A stretch of DNA of 20,372 nucleotides from a virus, in IMG/VR virus record IMGVR_UViG_3300031787_001039, positions 1-20,372 of that record; one strand, written 5' to 3'. The first letter of the stretch is position 1. Every line of letters starts with the position of its first letter. The notes below the pieces were generated by a model. It was not told the origin of the DNA. It ran no database searches and was given only the letters and a program-made list of their open reading frames with translations. A program made the position numbers and the translations under genes. Positions 6,488 through 17,262 of the stretch are shown here, in pieces.

Positions 6488-6781
6488 ATGAATATGAAAC
6501 CAATGGGCGACTTAGTTCTTGCAAAAGAAGTAAAACAAGAAAAAACTAAGTCAGGAATTATTTTGATGGAAAGTGCAGATAACTATGTATATGCTGATGT
6601 AGTAGCTATAGGAGATGGTTTGTTTACACAGACCGGAGATCGTATTCCTGTAACAGTTAAGGTAGGCGATCGTATTGTTATTCATAAGAATGAAGTCGGT
6701 AAGCATAAGAAAATTACAATTAATGACGAAGAATTTGTATTGGTTCGTGAATCTGAAATTGCACTAATCGAAGTAAAGTAA
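6488..6781 (+). CDS. groES: GroES co-chaperonin (Cpn10)
   Basis: Heptameric lid of the GroEL folding chamber, here phage-encoded. At 97 aa it equals the normal bacterial length. The start region LVLAKEVKQEKTKSGIILM corresponds to the GroES N-terminal strand plus mobile loop (family: EKTKSGIVLP) that docks onto GroEL. It is followed by ADVVAIGDG and VKVGDRIVIHKNEVGKHKKI (family: VKVGDxVxxxxYxG) and VLVRESEIALIEV at the end. An in-frame ATG at 6494 is an alternative start. Its stop overlaps the folE ATG by one base. The partner GroEL is encoded at 15378-16997, not adjacent as in bacteria. Identity is firm. Confidence 0.95.
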   Translation: MNMKPMGDLVLAKEVKQEKTKSGIILMESADNYVYADVVAIGDGLFTQTGDRIPVTVKVGDRIVIHKNEVGKHKKITINDEEFVLVRESEIALIEVK

Positions 6782-7485
6782 TGAATAAAGAAGTTGAAAA
6801 TACAATTGAGTTAGTATTAGGTGGTTATGCTAATGGTATTTCATTACAATTAGCAGAAAAGCAAAAACTGCAAGGACCCGATGCTAAACTAACAAAAGAA
6901 GAAAAAGAAGCTATTATCAGTGAAGCTGCAGAAGCCTTTGGTAACTTCTTAACAGCACTTGGTGTTGATTGGCAGAATGATCCGAATTCATCTGATACGC
7001 CGCGCCGTGTAGCAAAAGCATATGTAAATGATCTTTGGGCAGGGCGATTTAATCCAGCTCCGAGTATTACAGCATTTCCAAGCGATGGATATGACGGTAT
7101 GGTATTTGAAGGTGGTATTCCATTAACAAGTATGTGTAGTCATCATCACCAGACAATCATGGGTTCAGTACATGTAGCTTATATTCCAGGTAACGAAAGT
7201 AAAGTTATTGGATTGAGTAAATTGAATCGTGTTGTAGAACATTTTGGAAGACGTGGCGCTATTCAAGAACAGTTAACTGTAGCTATTCATAATGCTGTAG
7301 ATACGATGATTGAAAACAATCAAGGTGTAGCAGTAATGATTGAAGCAACCCATAACTGTGTACAATGTCGTGGTGTTAAGCATGGTGGTGCTAGTATGAA
7401 AACTAGTAAATTAACTGGCGCATTTAAAGATGACCCGGCTACAAGAAATGAGTTTTACGAATTTGTAAGAGGCTATAAATCATAA
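6781..7485 (+). CDS. folE: GTP cyclohydrolase I (FolE)
   Basis: First step of 7-deazaguanine synthesis: opens GTP to dihydroneopterin triphosphate, the substrate of QueD. The product is 234 aa. The zinc ligands are visible as C119 and H122 in SMCSHHH and C193 in HNCVQCRGV. The core also has GSVHVAYIPG, KVIGLSKLNRVVEHFGRR, IQEQLT and KLTGAF, all family signatures. The roughly 50-residue N-terminal extension is helical and charged, as in other bacterial forms. The gene overlaps both groES and the phosphoribosyltransferase by one base, forming a translationally coupled set. In a phage with QueD, QueE and a DpdA-like protein, deazapurine supply is a more likely role than folate (inference). Confidence 0.95.
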   Translation: MNKEVENTIELVLGGYANGISLQLAEKQKLQGPDAKLTKEEKEAIISEAAEAFGNFLTALGVDWQNDPNSSDTPRRVAKAYVNDLWAGRFNPAPSITAFPSDGYDGMVFEGGIPLTSMCSHHHQTIMGSVHVAYIPGNESKVIGLSKLNRVVEHFGRRGAIQEQLTVAIHNAVDTMIENNQGVAVMIEATHNCVQCRGVKHGGASMKTSKLTGAFKDDPATRNEFYEFVRGYKS

Positions 7486-7991
7486 TGGAAATAGTTATTC
7501 CTGAGTATAAAATCGAACGACGAGTTCGTGCGATGGCTCATAAAATATCAGAAGAACATACTGCTAGTGGCAATTCGTTACCGCCCGTAATGATTTGTGT
7601 ATTGAACGGAGCATTTATGTTCTTTTCTGATTTAGTTAAGGATATGGGTATAGACGTTGAAATAGATTTTATACGACCTAAATCATATCATGGCCGAGAT
7701 AATAGTGCCGGCGTAACATTTACAAAAGATATTGAACTAGACCTAAAAGGTAAACGTGTTTATATCGTTGAAGACATTGTAGATACTGGACAGACAATGA
7801 TAGAAATACTACAACGTATTTCAGATAAAATGCCGGATGAAGTAAAAGTAATAACACTAGTACATCGCAAAGGTAATGAGTTTCCAGTAGACCACTTTTG
7901 TTTTGAGATTGGCGACGAATGGGTAATCGGCTACGGTTTTGATGACAATGGTCTACGTAGAAACTACAGAAATATCTATGATGTACGATAA
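7485..7991 (+). CDS. Hypoxanthine/guanine-type phosphoribosyltransferase
   Basis: Type I PRTase joining a purine base to PRPP to give a nucleotide. The product is 168 aa, close to bacterial Hpt. Key parts: the pyrophosphate loop VLNGAFMF (residues 39-46), the PRPP motif VEDIVDTGQT (95-104, D100 as the catalytic acid position) and C-terminal FEIGDEWVIGYGFDDN, where the residue that stacks on the purine is Trp instead of the more common Phe. The lysine that contacts the base O6 is expected around LVHRK, but its position is shifted, so specificity is uncertain. It sits between folE and polB. It may salvage guanine or hypoxanthine, or handle a 7-deazapurine base (speculative). Confidence 0.88.
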   Translation: MEIVIPEYKIERRVRAMAHKISEEHTASGNSLPPVMICVLNGAFMFFSDLVKDMGIDVEIDFIRPKSYHGRDNSAGVTFTKDIELDLKGKRVYIVEDIVDTGQTMIEILQRISDKMPDEVKVITLVHRKGNEFPVDHFCFEIGDEWVIGYGFDDNGLRRNYRNIYDVR

Positions 7992-7996
7992 AAAGG

Positions 7997-8005
7997 ACTT
8001 ATATT
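7997..8005 (+). promoter_or_regulatory. ACTTATATT -10-like element, predicted leaderless start of polB
   Basis: ACTTATATT lies exactly six bases before the polB ATG, so the expected transcription start is the A of the ATG. The identical nine bases sit at the same distance before the nuclease ATG (17955-17963). No good -35 box is seen here (TATGAT at 17-base spacing). The AAAAGGA sequence at 7991-7997 is too far from the ATG for an ordinary RBS. Confidence 0.35.
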
Positions 8006-8011
8006 TAACTT

Positions 8012-10567
8012 ATGTATCAAGCAGTATATTTTCATAGACATACTAATGTAGTACACCTATGGGATGATGAAAAAGGATATATGCGTATACCGTATAAACG
8101 CTACGCTTATGTTAAATCTCCTAATGGTAATCTAACTGCATTAGATGGTACCTTAGTTAAGAAGGTATCAAAATTCGCGGGAGAAGATCCCAAAGACGTA
8201 TATGAATCGGATGTTCGACCGGATGTTCGTACACTGATTGATATGTACTATCAAACAGATGATGTATCAAAAGATCATCGTATTTTATTCTTCGATATCG
8301 AGGTTCAACGAGATGAAGAACGTCGACATAGTACGGTTGAAGATGCTACTAACGTAATCAACTCAGTAGCATATTATGATAACGTAAATCGACAGTATAA
8401 CATATTTGTAATCGATCCTAATGTAGAAAAGATTACTAAAGAACAAACTGAATCAGGTAACATCTTTAAATGTTCTAACGAAGCTGATTTGTTAATGTTA
8501 TTCCTTAAGGCTTGGAATAAGTTTAAGCCTACAATTGCTGTTGGTTGGAACTGTGATAAGTTCGATATTCCATACCTAGTAAATCGTATGAAGCGTGTAC
8601 TAGGTGAAGAATATGTTACTAAACTAAGTCCGATTGGTATCATCGATAAAGATCGTAAATACGAACAATACCAGATTGCTGGTGTTACGGTATTCGACTT
8701 AATGCGTTTATATCGTCAGTATACATATAACGAAGAACCGTCATATTCATTGGATTACATATCTAGAAAAGAATTGGGTAAAGGTAAGGTTGAATATGAA
8801 GGAAGCTTAGATACGTTATATGAAACGGATGTTAACAAGTTTATTGAATACAACCGTGTCGACGTTGAACTTATGGTTGAACTAGATGAAAAGCTTAAGT
8901 TCATTGATCTGGCTCGAAGCATATGTCATAAAGGTCACGTACCGTATAGTGATGTATACGCAGCGACCCGTACTTTGGATGGCGCATGCTTGACATTCTT
9001 AAAACGTGCTGGTATTGTAGCTCCCAATCGACAAGTATCTGATGATACCGAAGATGTAGCTGTCGATGAAGAGGATGATGATAGCTTTACTGGTGCATTT
9101 GTTAAAGATCCAGTACCTGGCAGGTATGAATGGGTATTTGACGAAGATGCCTCGGGTCTATATCCTAATACACAACGATCTCTAAATATGTCTCCAGAGA
9201 CTAAAGTGTTTAGAATCGACAATTGGGATCTAAATGCTTTTATCAATAATACTCCTATAGTATTTAAAGTATCATCTAAACGGCTGTCTTGGACACCTAA
9301 CGAATTGCGTGCTTATTTAGTTACTAATAACTATTCAATAGCTGCTAACGGCGTTGTATATGACTTGTCACGTAAGGGTCTTATTCCTAGTATTCTTGAG
9401 TTATGGAGCCAAGAACGTGATGAGTTTAGAGCTTTAGCTAAACAATATAAACAAGAAGGTAACAAATTGTTATACGAATACTATGAGTCCAGACAGCTAA
9501 CTCAAAAGATTATATCGAACTCTTTGTATGGTGTATTAGGTAATAGAGGCTTCAGATTCTATGACTTGGATAATGCAGAAGCAACTACCATTACCGGTCA
9601 GGCCGTAGTTAAACATGCGATGCAAAAAGGCAATGAGTGGTTTACTAAAGCAACTGGTATTGACCGAGACTATGTAATTTATGTAGATACGGATAGTAAC
9701 TTTTTCTCAGCAGTACCGATAATCGAAATGCTAGAAAAGAAGCAAGGTAAAAAACTTAGCTATGATGAAAAGGCTACGATAACATTTAAAACGTCTCAAC
9801 AGGTAGAAAAGTTTATTAACGGTTCGTTTGATGACTTTGCTAAGTTGTACTGTAATATTGATAAACACTTCTGGACCTTTAAACAAGAATATGTAGCTGA
9901 AGCAGCTATTTGGATTGCGAAGAAGCGTTATGCTCAAAAGATTATATCTGAAAAAGGCGTTTCTATTTCTGATATGACGAAAGGCGAAAAGCAGTTTAAA
10001 CTCGATGTGAAAGGCCTTGACGTTGTTAGATCTAACTTCCCTAAGAAGTTCCGTGAGTATATGTCAGATCTGTTAATACGCTTGTTAGACAATCAATCTA
10101 AGACTCAGGTCGATGAAGTTGTATTGGATTTTAAAGAGTATCTGCTTACTGTAGAAAACGTAACAGAGATTATGCCAGCCAGTTCAATTAAAAAGTTTGG
10201 CGAATATGCTACGGAGAGAAGTGATGGGTTTTTGATAACAGCTAAAGGTACACCGATACATATTAAGTCAGCAATTAACTATAACAACTTATTGCATATC
10301 TTAAACATCCCATCAGCACCTAGAATTGATATAGGACAGAAAGTTAAATGGGCATATATTAAGCCTAATGCATATACGTTTGAAACTATTGCAATTCCAG
10401 ATGAAGGTGTTCCGGCAGAGGTTATGGAATTCTTAAAACAGCATTTGAATAACAATCTAATCTATGAAAAGATTATGACAAAGAAACTGCAATCATATTA
10501 TGATGCTATGGGTTGGGGTGATATTCCTAACAACAGAAATGTTGGTAAATTCTTTTCATTTGCTTAG
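8012..10567 (+). CDS. Family B DNA polymerase (T4 gp43-like)
   Basis: Replicative DNA polymerase with 3'-5' proofreading, 851 aa. Exonuclease motifs: Exo I FFDIEV (D95, E97), Exo II NCDKFD (180-185) and Exo III YNRVD (280-284). Polymerase motifs: A as DEDASGLYP (377-385), B as K499-IIS-N503-SLYG and C as YVDTDS (557-562) with two catalytic Asp. A KKRYAQK segment follows. All catalytic residues are intact and no intein or split is present. An acidic stretch (DEEDDD, near residue 353) separates the exonuclease and palm regions. The gene probably works with the sliding clamp and loader encoded at 13.3-17.7 kb. If the DNA carries deazaguanine, this enzyme must copy it (inference). Confidence 0.96.
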   Translation: MYQAVYFHRHTNVVHLWDDEKGYMRIPYKRYAYVKSPNGNLTALDGTLVKKVSKFAGEDPKDVYESDVRPDVRTLIDMYYQTDDVSKDHRILFFDIEVQRDEERRHSTVEDATNVINSVAYYDNVNRQYNIFVIDPNVEKITKEQTESGNIFKCSNEADLLMLFLKAWNKFKPTIAVGWNCDKFDIPYLVNRMKRVLGEEYVTKLSPIGIIDKDRKYEQYQIAGVTVFDLMRLYRQYTYNEEPSYSLDYISRKELGKGKVEYEGSLDTLYETDVNKFIEYNRVDVELMVELDEKLKFIDLARSICHKGHVPYSDVYAATRTLDGACLTFLKRAGIVAPNRQVSDDTEDVAVDEEDDDSFTGAFVKDPVPGRYEWVFDEDASGLYPNTQRSLNMSPETKVFRIDNWDLNAFINNTPIVFKVSSKRLSWTPNELRAYLVTNNYSIAANGVVYDLSRKGLIPSILELWSQERDEFRALAKQYKQEGNKLLYEYYESRQLTQKIISNSLYGVLGNRGFRFYDLDNAEATTITGQAVVKHAMQKGNEWFTKATGIDRDYVIYVDTDSNFFSAVPIIEMLEKKQGKKLSYDEKATITFKTSQQVEKFINGSFDDFAKLYCNIDKHFWTFKQEYVAEAAIWIAKKRYAQKIISEKGVSISDMTKGEKQFKLDVKGLDVVRSNFPKKFREYMSDLLIRLLDNQSKTQVDEVVLDFKEYLLTVENVTEIMPASSIKKFGEYATERSDGFLITAKGTPIHIKSAINYNNLLHILNIPSAPRIDIGQKVKWAYIKPNAYTFETIAIPDEGVPAEVMEFLKQHLNNNLIYEKIMTKKLQSYYDAMGWGDIPNNRNVGKFFSFA

Positions 10568-10586
10568 GTTCGTATTGATTTTTTCA

Positions 10587-10595
10587 TTATAATAA
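10587..10595 (+). promoter_or_regulatory. TTATAATAA -10-like element
   Basis: TTATAATAA in the 43-base gap after polB, the same nine bases found at 3345-3353 and 19312-19320 before other genes. The perfect TATAAT is at 10588-10593, and only a poor TTAGGT is seen at 18-base spacing. The start would be near 10600, 11 bases before the ATG at 10611. It would drive the unknown-glycosyltransferase-dpdA string. Confidence 0.4.
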
Positions 10596-10610
10596 AAGAA
10601 ATAATTAGTT

Positions 10611-11036
10611 ATGATTGGATTTAAAGGTTATTGGTATGGCAAAGAAGTAGAAGGTCGGTATACGGATATCGATACTCTATTTATCTCAGATTTTAAAGCG
10701 TTGCCAGTAAATTTTACGATTGAACAGCCTCATGTATATTTTTGTTCAGGCGCTGTACAGCAACTAATAGATGAAAATAAGTTTGATACTATTTTCGATA
10801 TGTTAACGTCACGTATAATTTCATTAGAAGTTACGCCAGGTATGTTAGAAAAGATTCCGGCAATGTTACGTATACATTGTCATATACTTCTAATGATATC
10901 TGCAACAGATGCTGGGTTGTTAAAGAAAACAGATAGTATTAAAGTAGTGTATGATGACTATTCATTATATTGTACTACAGTGCATAATATGCAACAAGTA
11001 ACTCCTAACGATTATAAATTCGATACATATGAATAA
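10611..11036 (+). CDS. Hypothetical protein (141 aa)
   Basis: Not recognised. It is first gene of a string with the glycosyltransferase (8-base overlap) and the DpdA-like gene, and is preceded by a TATAAT box and AGTT before its ATG. The protein starts with aromatic-rich MIGFKGYWYG and has a middle region with ISLEVTPGMLEKIPAMLRIH and DAGLLKKTDSIKVVYDD. There is no membrane segment or known motif. The tight overlap suggests its product is needed together with the next two proteins, perhaps in DNA modification, but no function can be read from the sequence. Confidence 0.72.
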   Translation: MIGFKGYWYGKEVEGRYTDIDTLFISDFKALPVNFTIEQPHVYFCSGAVQQLIDENKFDTIFDMLTSRIISLEVTPGMLEKIPAMLRIHCHILLMISATDAGLLKKTDSIKVVYDDYSLYCTTVHNMQQVTPNDYKFDTYE

Positions 11037-12081
11037 AGTTTGGATTGTAGATTTAGAAGCTGTTGATACTCGATATACGGGCGAATGGAAGCATTGGGTA
11101 CCATCAGTAATTAGAGCTTATATCGATGATAAAGCTTTAGATTTCGATGTTGAGGTTGTTGAAGGCGATTCTGATATTCCAGAAGCTACTACACCCGGAG
11201 CATTTTTAAACTTTGGCGGTACGAATATATATAAGAGTTCACAGATGAGTAAAATTGCTCGAGCATTTACAGAAGGTAATGTTAAGGCAGGTGACATCTT
11301 TTTATATACAGATGCATGGAATCCAACAATAATTCAACTCAAGTATATGAGTCAGTTGTTAGGCATTCCTGTTAAGATACATGCTCTTTGGCATGCTGGT
11401 AACTATGATAAGAATGACTTTTTAGGTCGTCTTATTAAAGATGAGTGGGTTAAGTCATTTGAGTTATCATTAGCTCAAGCAATTGACTATAACTGGTTTG
11501 CATCAGAATATCATATTGAATTGTTTAAACAAACATATGGCAATGATATTAAATGTTACCATACGGGTTGGCCGATGGAGTATTTACACGCTATTGTAAA
11601 GCCAACTGAGAAAGAAGATATAATTTTGTTTCCGCACCGTATAGCGCCTGAGAAGCAAGTTGAGATATTTAGAGACTTAGCTAAACAATTACCTCAGTAT
11701 AAGTTTATTGTTTGTCAAGATCGAAAACTAACAAAAGCTGAATATCATGAGTTGTTAGGTAAGTCTAAGATAGTGTTTTCTGCAAATCTGCAAGAGACAT
11801 TAGGAATTTCATGCTACGAAGGTTTATTAGCAGAGGCAGTTTCATTGGTACCGAATCGTTTGAGTTATACAGAAATGTATGATACGATATTTAAGTATCC
11901 TAGTGAATGGACAGAATCGTTTGAGGCATATGAACGTAATAAAGAACAATTGGTTAAACTAATTGATTTTCATATGAGTTCATATCCAAACTATATGAAT
12001 GTTATACAACGTGATGCAAAACGTTTAACGAAAGAATATTTTAGTTGCGACAATTTATTAAAGGCAATGTTTAATGACTAA
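11029..12081 (+). CDS. GT-B fold glycosyltransferase
   Basis: Transfers a sugar from a nucleotide-sugar donor. The product is 350 aa. The N-terminal Rossmann half is divergent, with IFLYTDAWNPTIIQLKYMSQLLG and a KIHALWHAGNYD segment. The C-terminal half holds FPHRIAPEKQVEIF (donor-side entry), FSANLQETLGISCYEGLLAEAV and VPNRLSYTEMY, the family 4-type E-x7-E region; the stretch after it contains the sugar-donor glutamate. Acceptor unknown. The gene overlaps the preceding gene by 8 bases and the following DpdA-like gene by 8 bases. That tight coupling makes base or DNA glycosylation a candidate role, but capsid or host-surface modification is possible too. Confidence 0.8.
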   Translation: MNKVWIVDLEAVDTRYTGEWKHWVPSVIRAYIDDKALDFDVEVVEGDSDIPEATTPGAFLNFGGTNIYKSSQMSKIARAFTEGNVKAGDIFLYTDAWNPTIIQLKYMSQLLGIPVKIHALWHAGNYDKNDFLGRLIKDEWVKSFELSLAQAIDYNWFASEYHIELFKQTYGNDIKCYHTGWPMEYLHAIVKPTEKEDIILFPHRIAPEKQVEIFRDLAKQLPQYKFIVCQDRKLTKAEYHELLGKSKIVFSANLQETLGISCYEGLLAEAVSLVPNRLSYTEMYDTIFKYPSEWTESFEAYERNKEQLVKLIDFHMSSYPNYMNVIQRDAKRLTKEYFSCDNLLKAMFND

Positions 12082-13261
12082 TCCTAAGAAGTTTATTTAT
12101 TTTCCTTCCTTATCTGCCGGTGGTAGTGCCGATGCATTTAAGAAGAACAAAGAAGTTATGCCAGGCTTAACTTCTAGATTTTATTCAGAGGAGTTTCCAG
12201 AAGAATGGAGACATCCATATTTCCTAGTAACTGCAGGACACTATTACAAAAAGCCTGAGACCAGAAAAGACTTTGGTCTAGAGAAAGCATTTGTATTTGG
12301 TGACTCTGGCGGTTACCAGTTAGCTCGAGGAGCCCTAAAGTGGACTCCAGAGATTCGTGAGACTATTTTCCATTGGTTAGAAAATAATGCTGATATCGCA
12401 GCTAACCTAGATATCCCACCACGTACTATGTACGCGAACCGATTTGAAGATTCATTGTCTATTAGTTTAGATAACTTTAAATGGTTTGAACAGCATCAGT
12501 CCGGTAAATGTACATTCCTTAATGTACTTCAAGGTTCTAATACTCATCAGTATGCATACTGGTACGATCAGGTTAAGGATTTTGAATTTGGTGGTTGGTG
12601 TGTAGGCGGTCCACAAAAGCTTGTTGATTTCTTTTATGCTTTAGCAGTAATGTTACAGAATCGTGAGTTTGAAAAAGAGCGTAACGGTTATATTCACTTG
12701 CTAGGTATTTCTAAGATTAGTGACTTCTTCTTATTGAGTTTGCTACAAAAGAACTTTAATAAGCATTTCGATAACAGAATTCAAGTATCGACAGATAGTT
12801 CATCGCCAGGTCAATATCCAGTGTATGGTACGTATTTGCATTCACCTCAGTTAAGCAAAATGACATTTAGTCATTTATACTTCCCTAAAGGCGACAATCT
12901 ACCGTATAATGCTACAGATATTGTTCCTAATCCATTTGGTCATCCAATAAATATGACGTTTGGCGAAGTAGCTAAATATGACGCTGATTGCAATATGAAA
13001 ATGGTTCTTAACAATGTATTTGTATTTAACAAAGCAATTGACATGGTTAATGAACTAGTAGATGCTCATATTGAATTGTTAGAAACAATTGTTCCGGCAG
13101 ACTTTTATCAGATTCTTAAGAGTATGAATGAAATGTTTGAGAATCCAGACGCAGCACTTCATATCTATGAAAAGTATCGTCATTACTATATGAACTATGG
13201 CGGAACGCATATTTCATCGACAAACGAAAATACATTTAATAATTTCTTCGAAACAGTATAA
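12074..13261 (+). CDS. dpdA: DpdA-like DNA-guanine transglycosylase (Tgt superfamily)
   Basis: Predicted to swap guanine in DNA for a 7-deazaguanine base by base exchange. The product is 395 aa. Visible Tgt-type motifs: FGDSGGYQ with D77 (general acid/base equivalent of tRNA-guanine transglycosylase), LNVLQGSN (149-156), GGWCVGG (173-179), HLLGISKISD (near 210-220) and STDSSSPG with D241 in the nucleophile position. The C-x-C-x2-C zinc site of canonical tRNA Tgt is not seen, as in the divergent DNA-acting group. With folE, queD and queE in the same window, a DNA rather than tRNA role is the best reading. The gene overlaps the glycosyltransferase by 8 bases. DpdA identity is from motifs; the exact subgroup is uncertain. 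Confidence 0.85.
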   Translation: MTNPKKFIYFPSLSAGGSADAFKKNKEVMPGLTSRFYSEEFPEEWRHPYFLVTAGHYYKKPETRKDFGLEKAFVFGDSGGYQLARGALKWTPEIRETIFHWLENNADIAANLDIPPRTMYANRFEDSLSISLDNFKWFEQHQSGKCTFLNVLQGSNTHQYAYWYDQVKDFEFGGWCVGGPQKLVDFFYALAVMLQNREFEKERNGYIHLLGISKISDFFLLSLLQKNFNKHFDNRIQVSTDSSSPGQYPVYGTYLHSPQLSKMTFSHLYFPKGDNLPYNATDIVPNPFGHPINMTFGEVAKYDADCNMKMVLNNVFVFNKAIDMVNELVDAHIELLETIVPADFYQILKSMNEMFENPDAALHIYEKYRHYYMNYGGTHISSTNENTFNNFFETV

Positions 13262-13266
13262 CAAAT

Positions 13267-13989
13267 ATGAAAAAGACAGACATTTTAAGTTTTATTGGCC
13301 GTTACCATTTGGCCGGAGCAACTACATCAGTAAAGTGGGTTTCACAAAATGGTAAACTAACTACTAAGTTTATTACGGATGACCAGAATGTTATTGGTTC
13401 TGTAACATCAGAAACTCTTAATGTAGGAGATCATGAGTTAGGAGTATTTGCTACTCCGCAGCTTGTAAAAATGCTTTCAGCAGTTAATGATGACATTGAT
13501 GTAGATGTTAATGTAACGAGCAATCATGCAGTTAGCTTAGGTATCAATGATAAAGATGTTAACATGACATTTATGTTAGCAGACCTTTCAGTAATACGTC
13601 AGGTACCTGAATTAAAGCAATTGCCGGATTGGAATGTAACGGTAACCTTAAATAAAGAGTTCGTTAACCGTTTCATTAAAGCCAAGAATGCACTTCCAGA
13701 AGCTGAAAACTTTGGTATTGCATGTTCTGGTGGTAAGGTTGAATTTATTATGAACTATAGTTCAATCAATACAAACCGTATTAAGTTTGAAGCTGATTGT
13801 GAAGGCGAAACATGTAAAGATATGTCAGTGATTTGTTTCTCAAGTAACCTATTTAAAGAAATACTTCAAGCAAATCGTGATGCTGATACAGCAACGCTTG
13901 AAGTATCAGGTGCTGGTTTAGCTCGTGTAACATTCAAGTCTCAGACATATGAATCATTGTATTACTTAGTTCAACTACAAACAGCGTAA
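13267..13989 (+). CDS. Sliding clamp (T4 gp45-like)
   Basis: Ring-shaped processivity factor for the DNA polymerase, and possibly a late-transcription coactivator as in T4. The product is 240 aa; T4 gp45 is 228. It has the PCNA-type duplicated beta pattern and alternating hydrophobics, and ends with LARVTFKSQTYESLYYLVQLQ, a typical last strand. There are no catalytic motifs, as expected. Context supports the call: dUTPase and the clamp loader follow at once. It starts with ATG six bases after the DpdA-like stop, so expression is probably continuous with it. Confidence 0.85.
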   Translation: MKKTDILSFIGRYHLAGATTSVKWVSQNGKLTTKFITDDQNVIGSVTSETLNVGDHELGVFATPQLVKMLSAVNDDIDVDVNVTSNHAVSLGINDKDVNMTFMLADLSVIRQVPELKQLPDWNVTVTLNKEFVNRFIKAKNALPEAENFGIACSGGKVEFIMNYSSINTNRIKFEADCEGETCKDMSVICFSSNLFKEILQANRDADTATLEVSGAGLARVTFKSQTYESLYYLVQLQTA

Positions 13990-13990
13990 T

Positions 13991-14428
13991 ATGAAAGTAA
14001 GATTTAAGAAACTACATCCGAAAGCAGTAATTCCTGGCTACGCTAAGCCAGGAGATGCTGGTTTAGATTTAACGGCAATTGCTATGTTAACTGAACCGGA
14101 AAATGATGTTATTGCATATTATACAGGTCTAGCAGTAGAAATACCAGAAGGCCATGTTGGTTTGATATTTCCACGTAGTTCGGTATCTAAGAAAGATATC
14201 ATGTTATCGAATTGTGTAGGAGTAATTGATTCTGGATATCGTGGCGAGATTGTGTTTAAGTTTAAGATGCCAAAAGAAACATTCTTTGCATCACTTAAAC
14301 GTTATGAAATCGGTGACCGCGTAGGTCAGTTAATTATAATGCCTTATCCAACTATTGAAGTTGAAGAAGCAACAGAATTGACAAATACAGAACGTGGTGA
14401 AGGCGGATTTGGTAGTACAGGTAATTAA
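13991..14428 (+). CDS. dut: dUTP diphosphatase (dUTPase, trimeric type)
   Basis: Hydrolyses dUTP to dUMP, keeping uracil out of DNA and feeding dTMP synthesis. At 145 aa it is standard for the trimeric family, and all five motifs are present: PGDAGLDL (20-27), PRSSVSK (61-67), GVIDSGYRGEI with catalytic D80, GDRVGQLI (108-115) and C-terminal RGEGGFGSTGN (135-145), the flexible arm that closes over the active site. It sits one base after the clamp stop, within the replisome cluster. Confidence 0.95.
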   Translation: MKVRFKKLHPKAVIPGYAKPGDAGLDLTAIAMLTEPENDVIAYYTGLAVEIPEGHVGLIFPRSSVSKKDIMLSNCVGVIDSGYRGEIVFKFKMPKETFFASLKRYEIGDRVGQLIIMPYPTIEVEEATELTNTERGEGGFGSTGN

Positions 14429-14437
14429 TAATAAGTT

Positions 14438-16997
<2,560 letters not shown>

Positions 16998-17019
16998 TAC
17001 GAAAAAAAGATATTATACT

Positions 17020-17262
17020 ATGGCAAAGAAAGATAACGTTGTAAGAATGAATACTGGTCCTACTGCATCTAAAAGTTTTACTGCAGAGGACTTAGTAGAC
17101 ATTGCATGTGAAAGTTGCGGTGGTAGATTTTTTAAACAGGTATTCGCATTTAAGCGAGTACCTGCTTTAATATCTCAATCAGGCAAAGAAGAAATTGTAC
17201 CAATACCAACATTTCGTTGTGATGACTGTGGTCATGTTAACGAAGAATTTATGCCCGTATGA
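17020..17262 (+). CDS. Zinc-ribbon protein (80 aa)
   Basis: Small protein of unknown function with two CxxC knuckles, CESCGG (C30, C33) and FRCDDCGH (C67, C70), forming a probable four-Cys zinc ribbon. The ATG at 17020 is preferred to an upstream TTG at 16933 that runs inside groEL. It overlaps the gp62-like gene by four bases (ATGA). Similar small zinc ribbons occur in T4-like phage replication regions as far as I recall; a role with the loader or transcription machinery is inference. Confidence 0.8.
   Translation: MAKKDNVVRMNTGPTASKSFTAEDLVDIACESCGGRFFKQVFAFKRVPALISQSGKEEIVPIPTFRCDDCGHVNEEFMPV

Noticed and set aside
8374-9937. Minus-strand frames of 89, 103 and 68 aa opposite polB
   Set aside because: Shadow frames of the DNA polymerase with low-complexity, serine-rich translations.
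12074-13261. Canonical tRNA-guanine transglycosylase for tRNA queuosine
   Set aside because: The C-x-C-x2-C zinc site is not visible, and the context of a phage base-modification pathway favours a DNA-acting DpdA-like enzyme, though tRNA action is not fully excluded.
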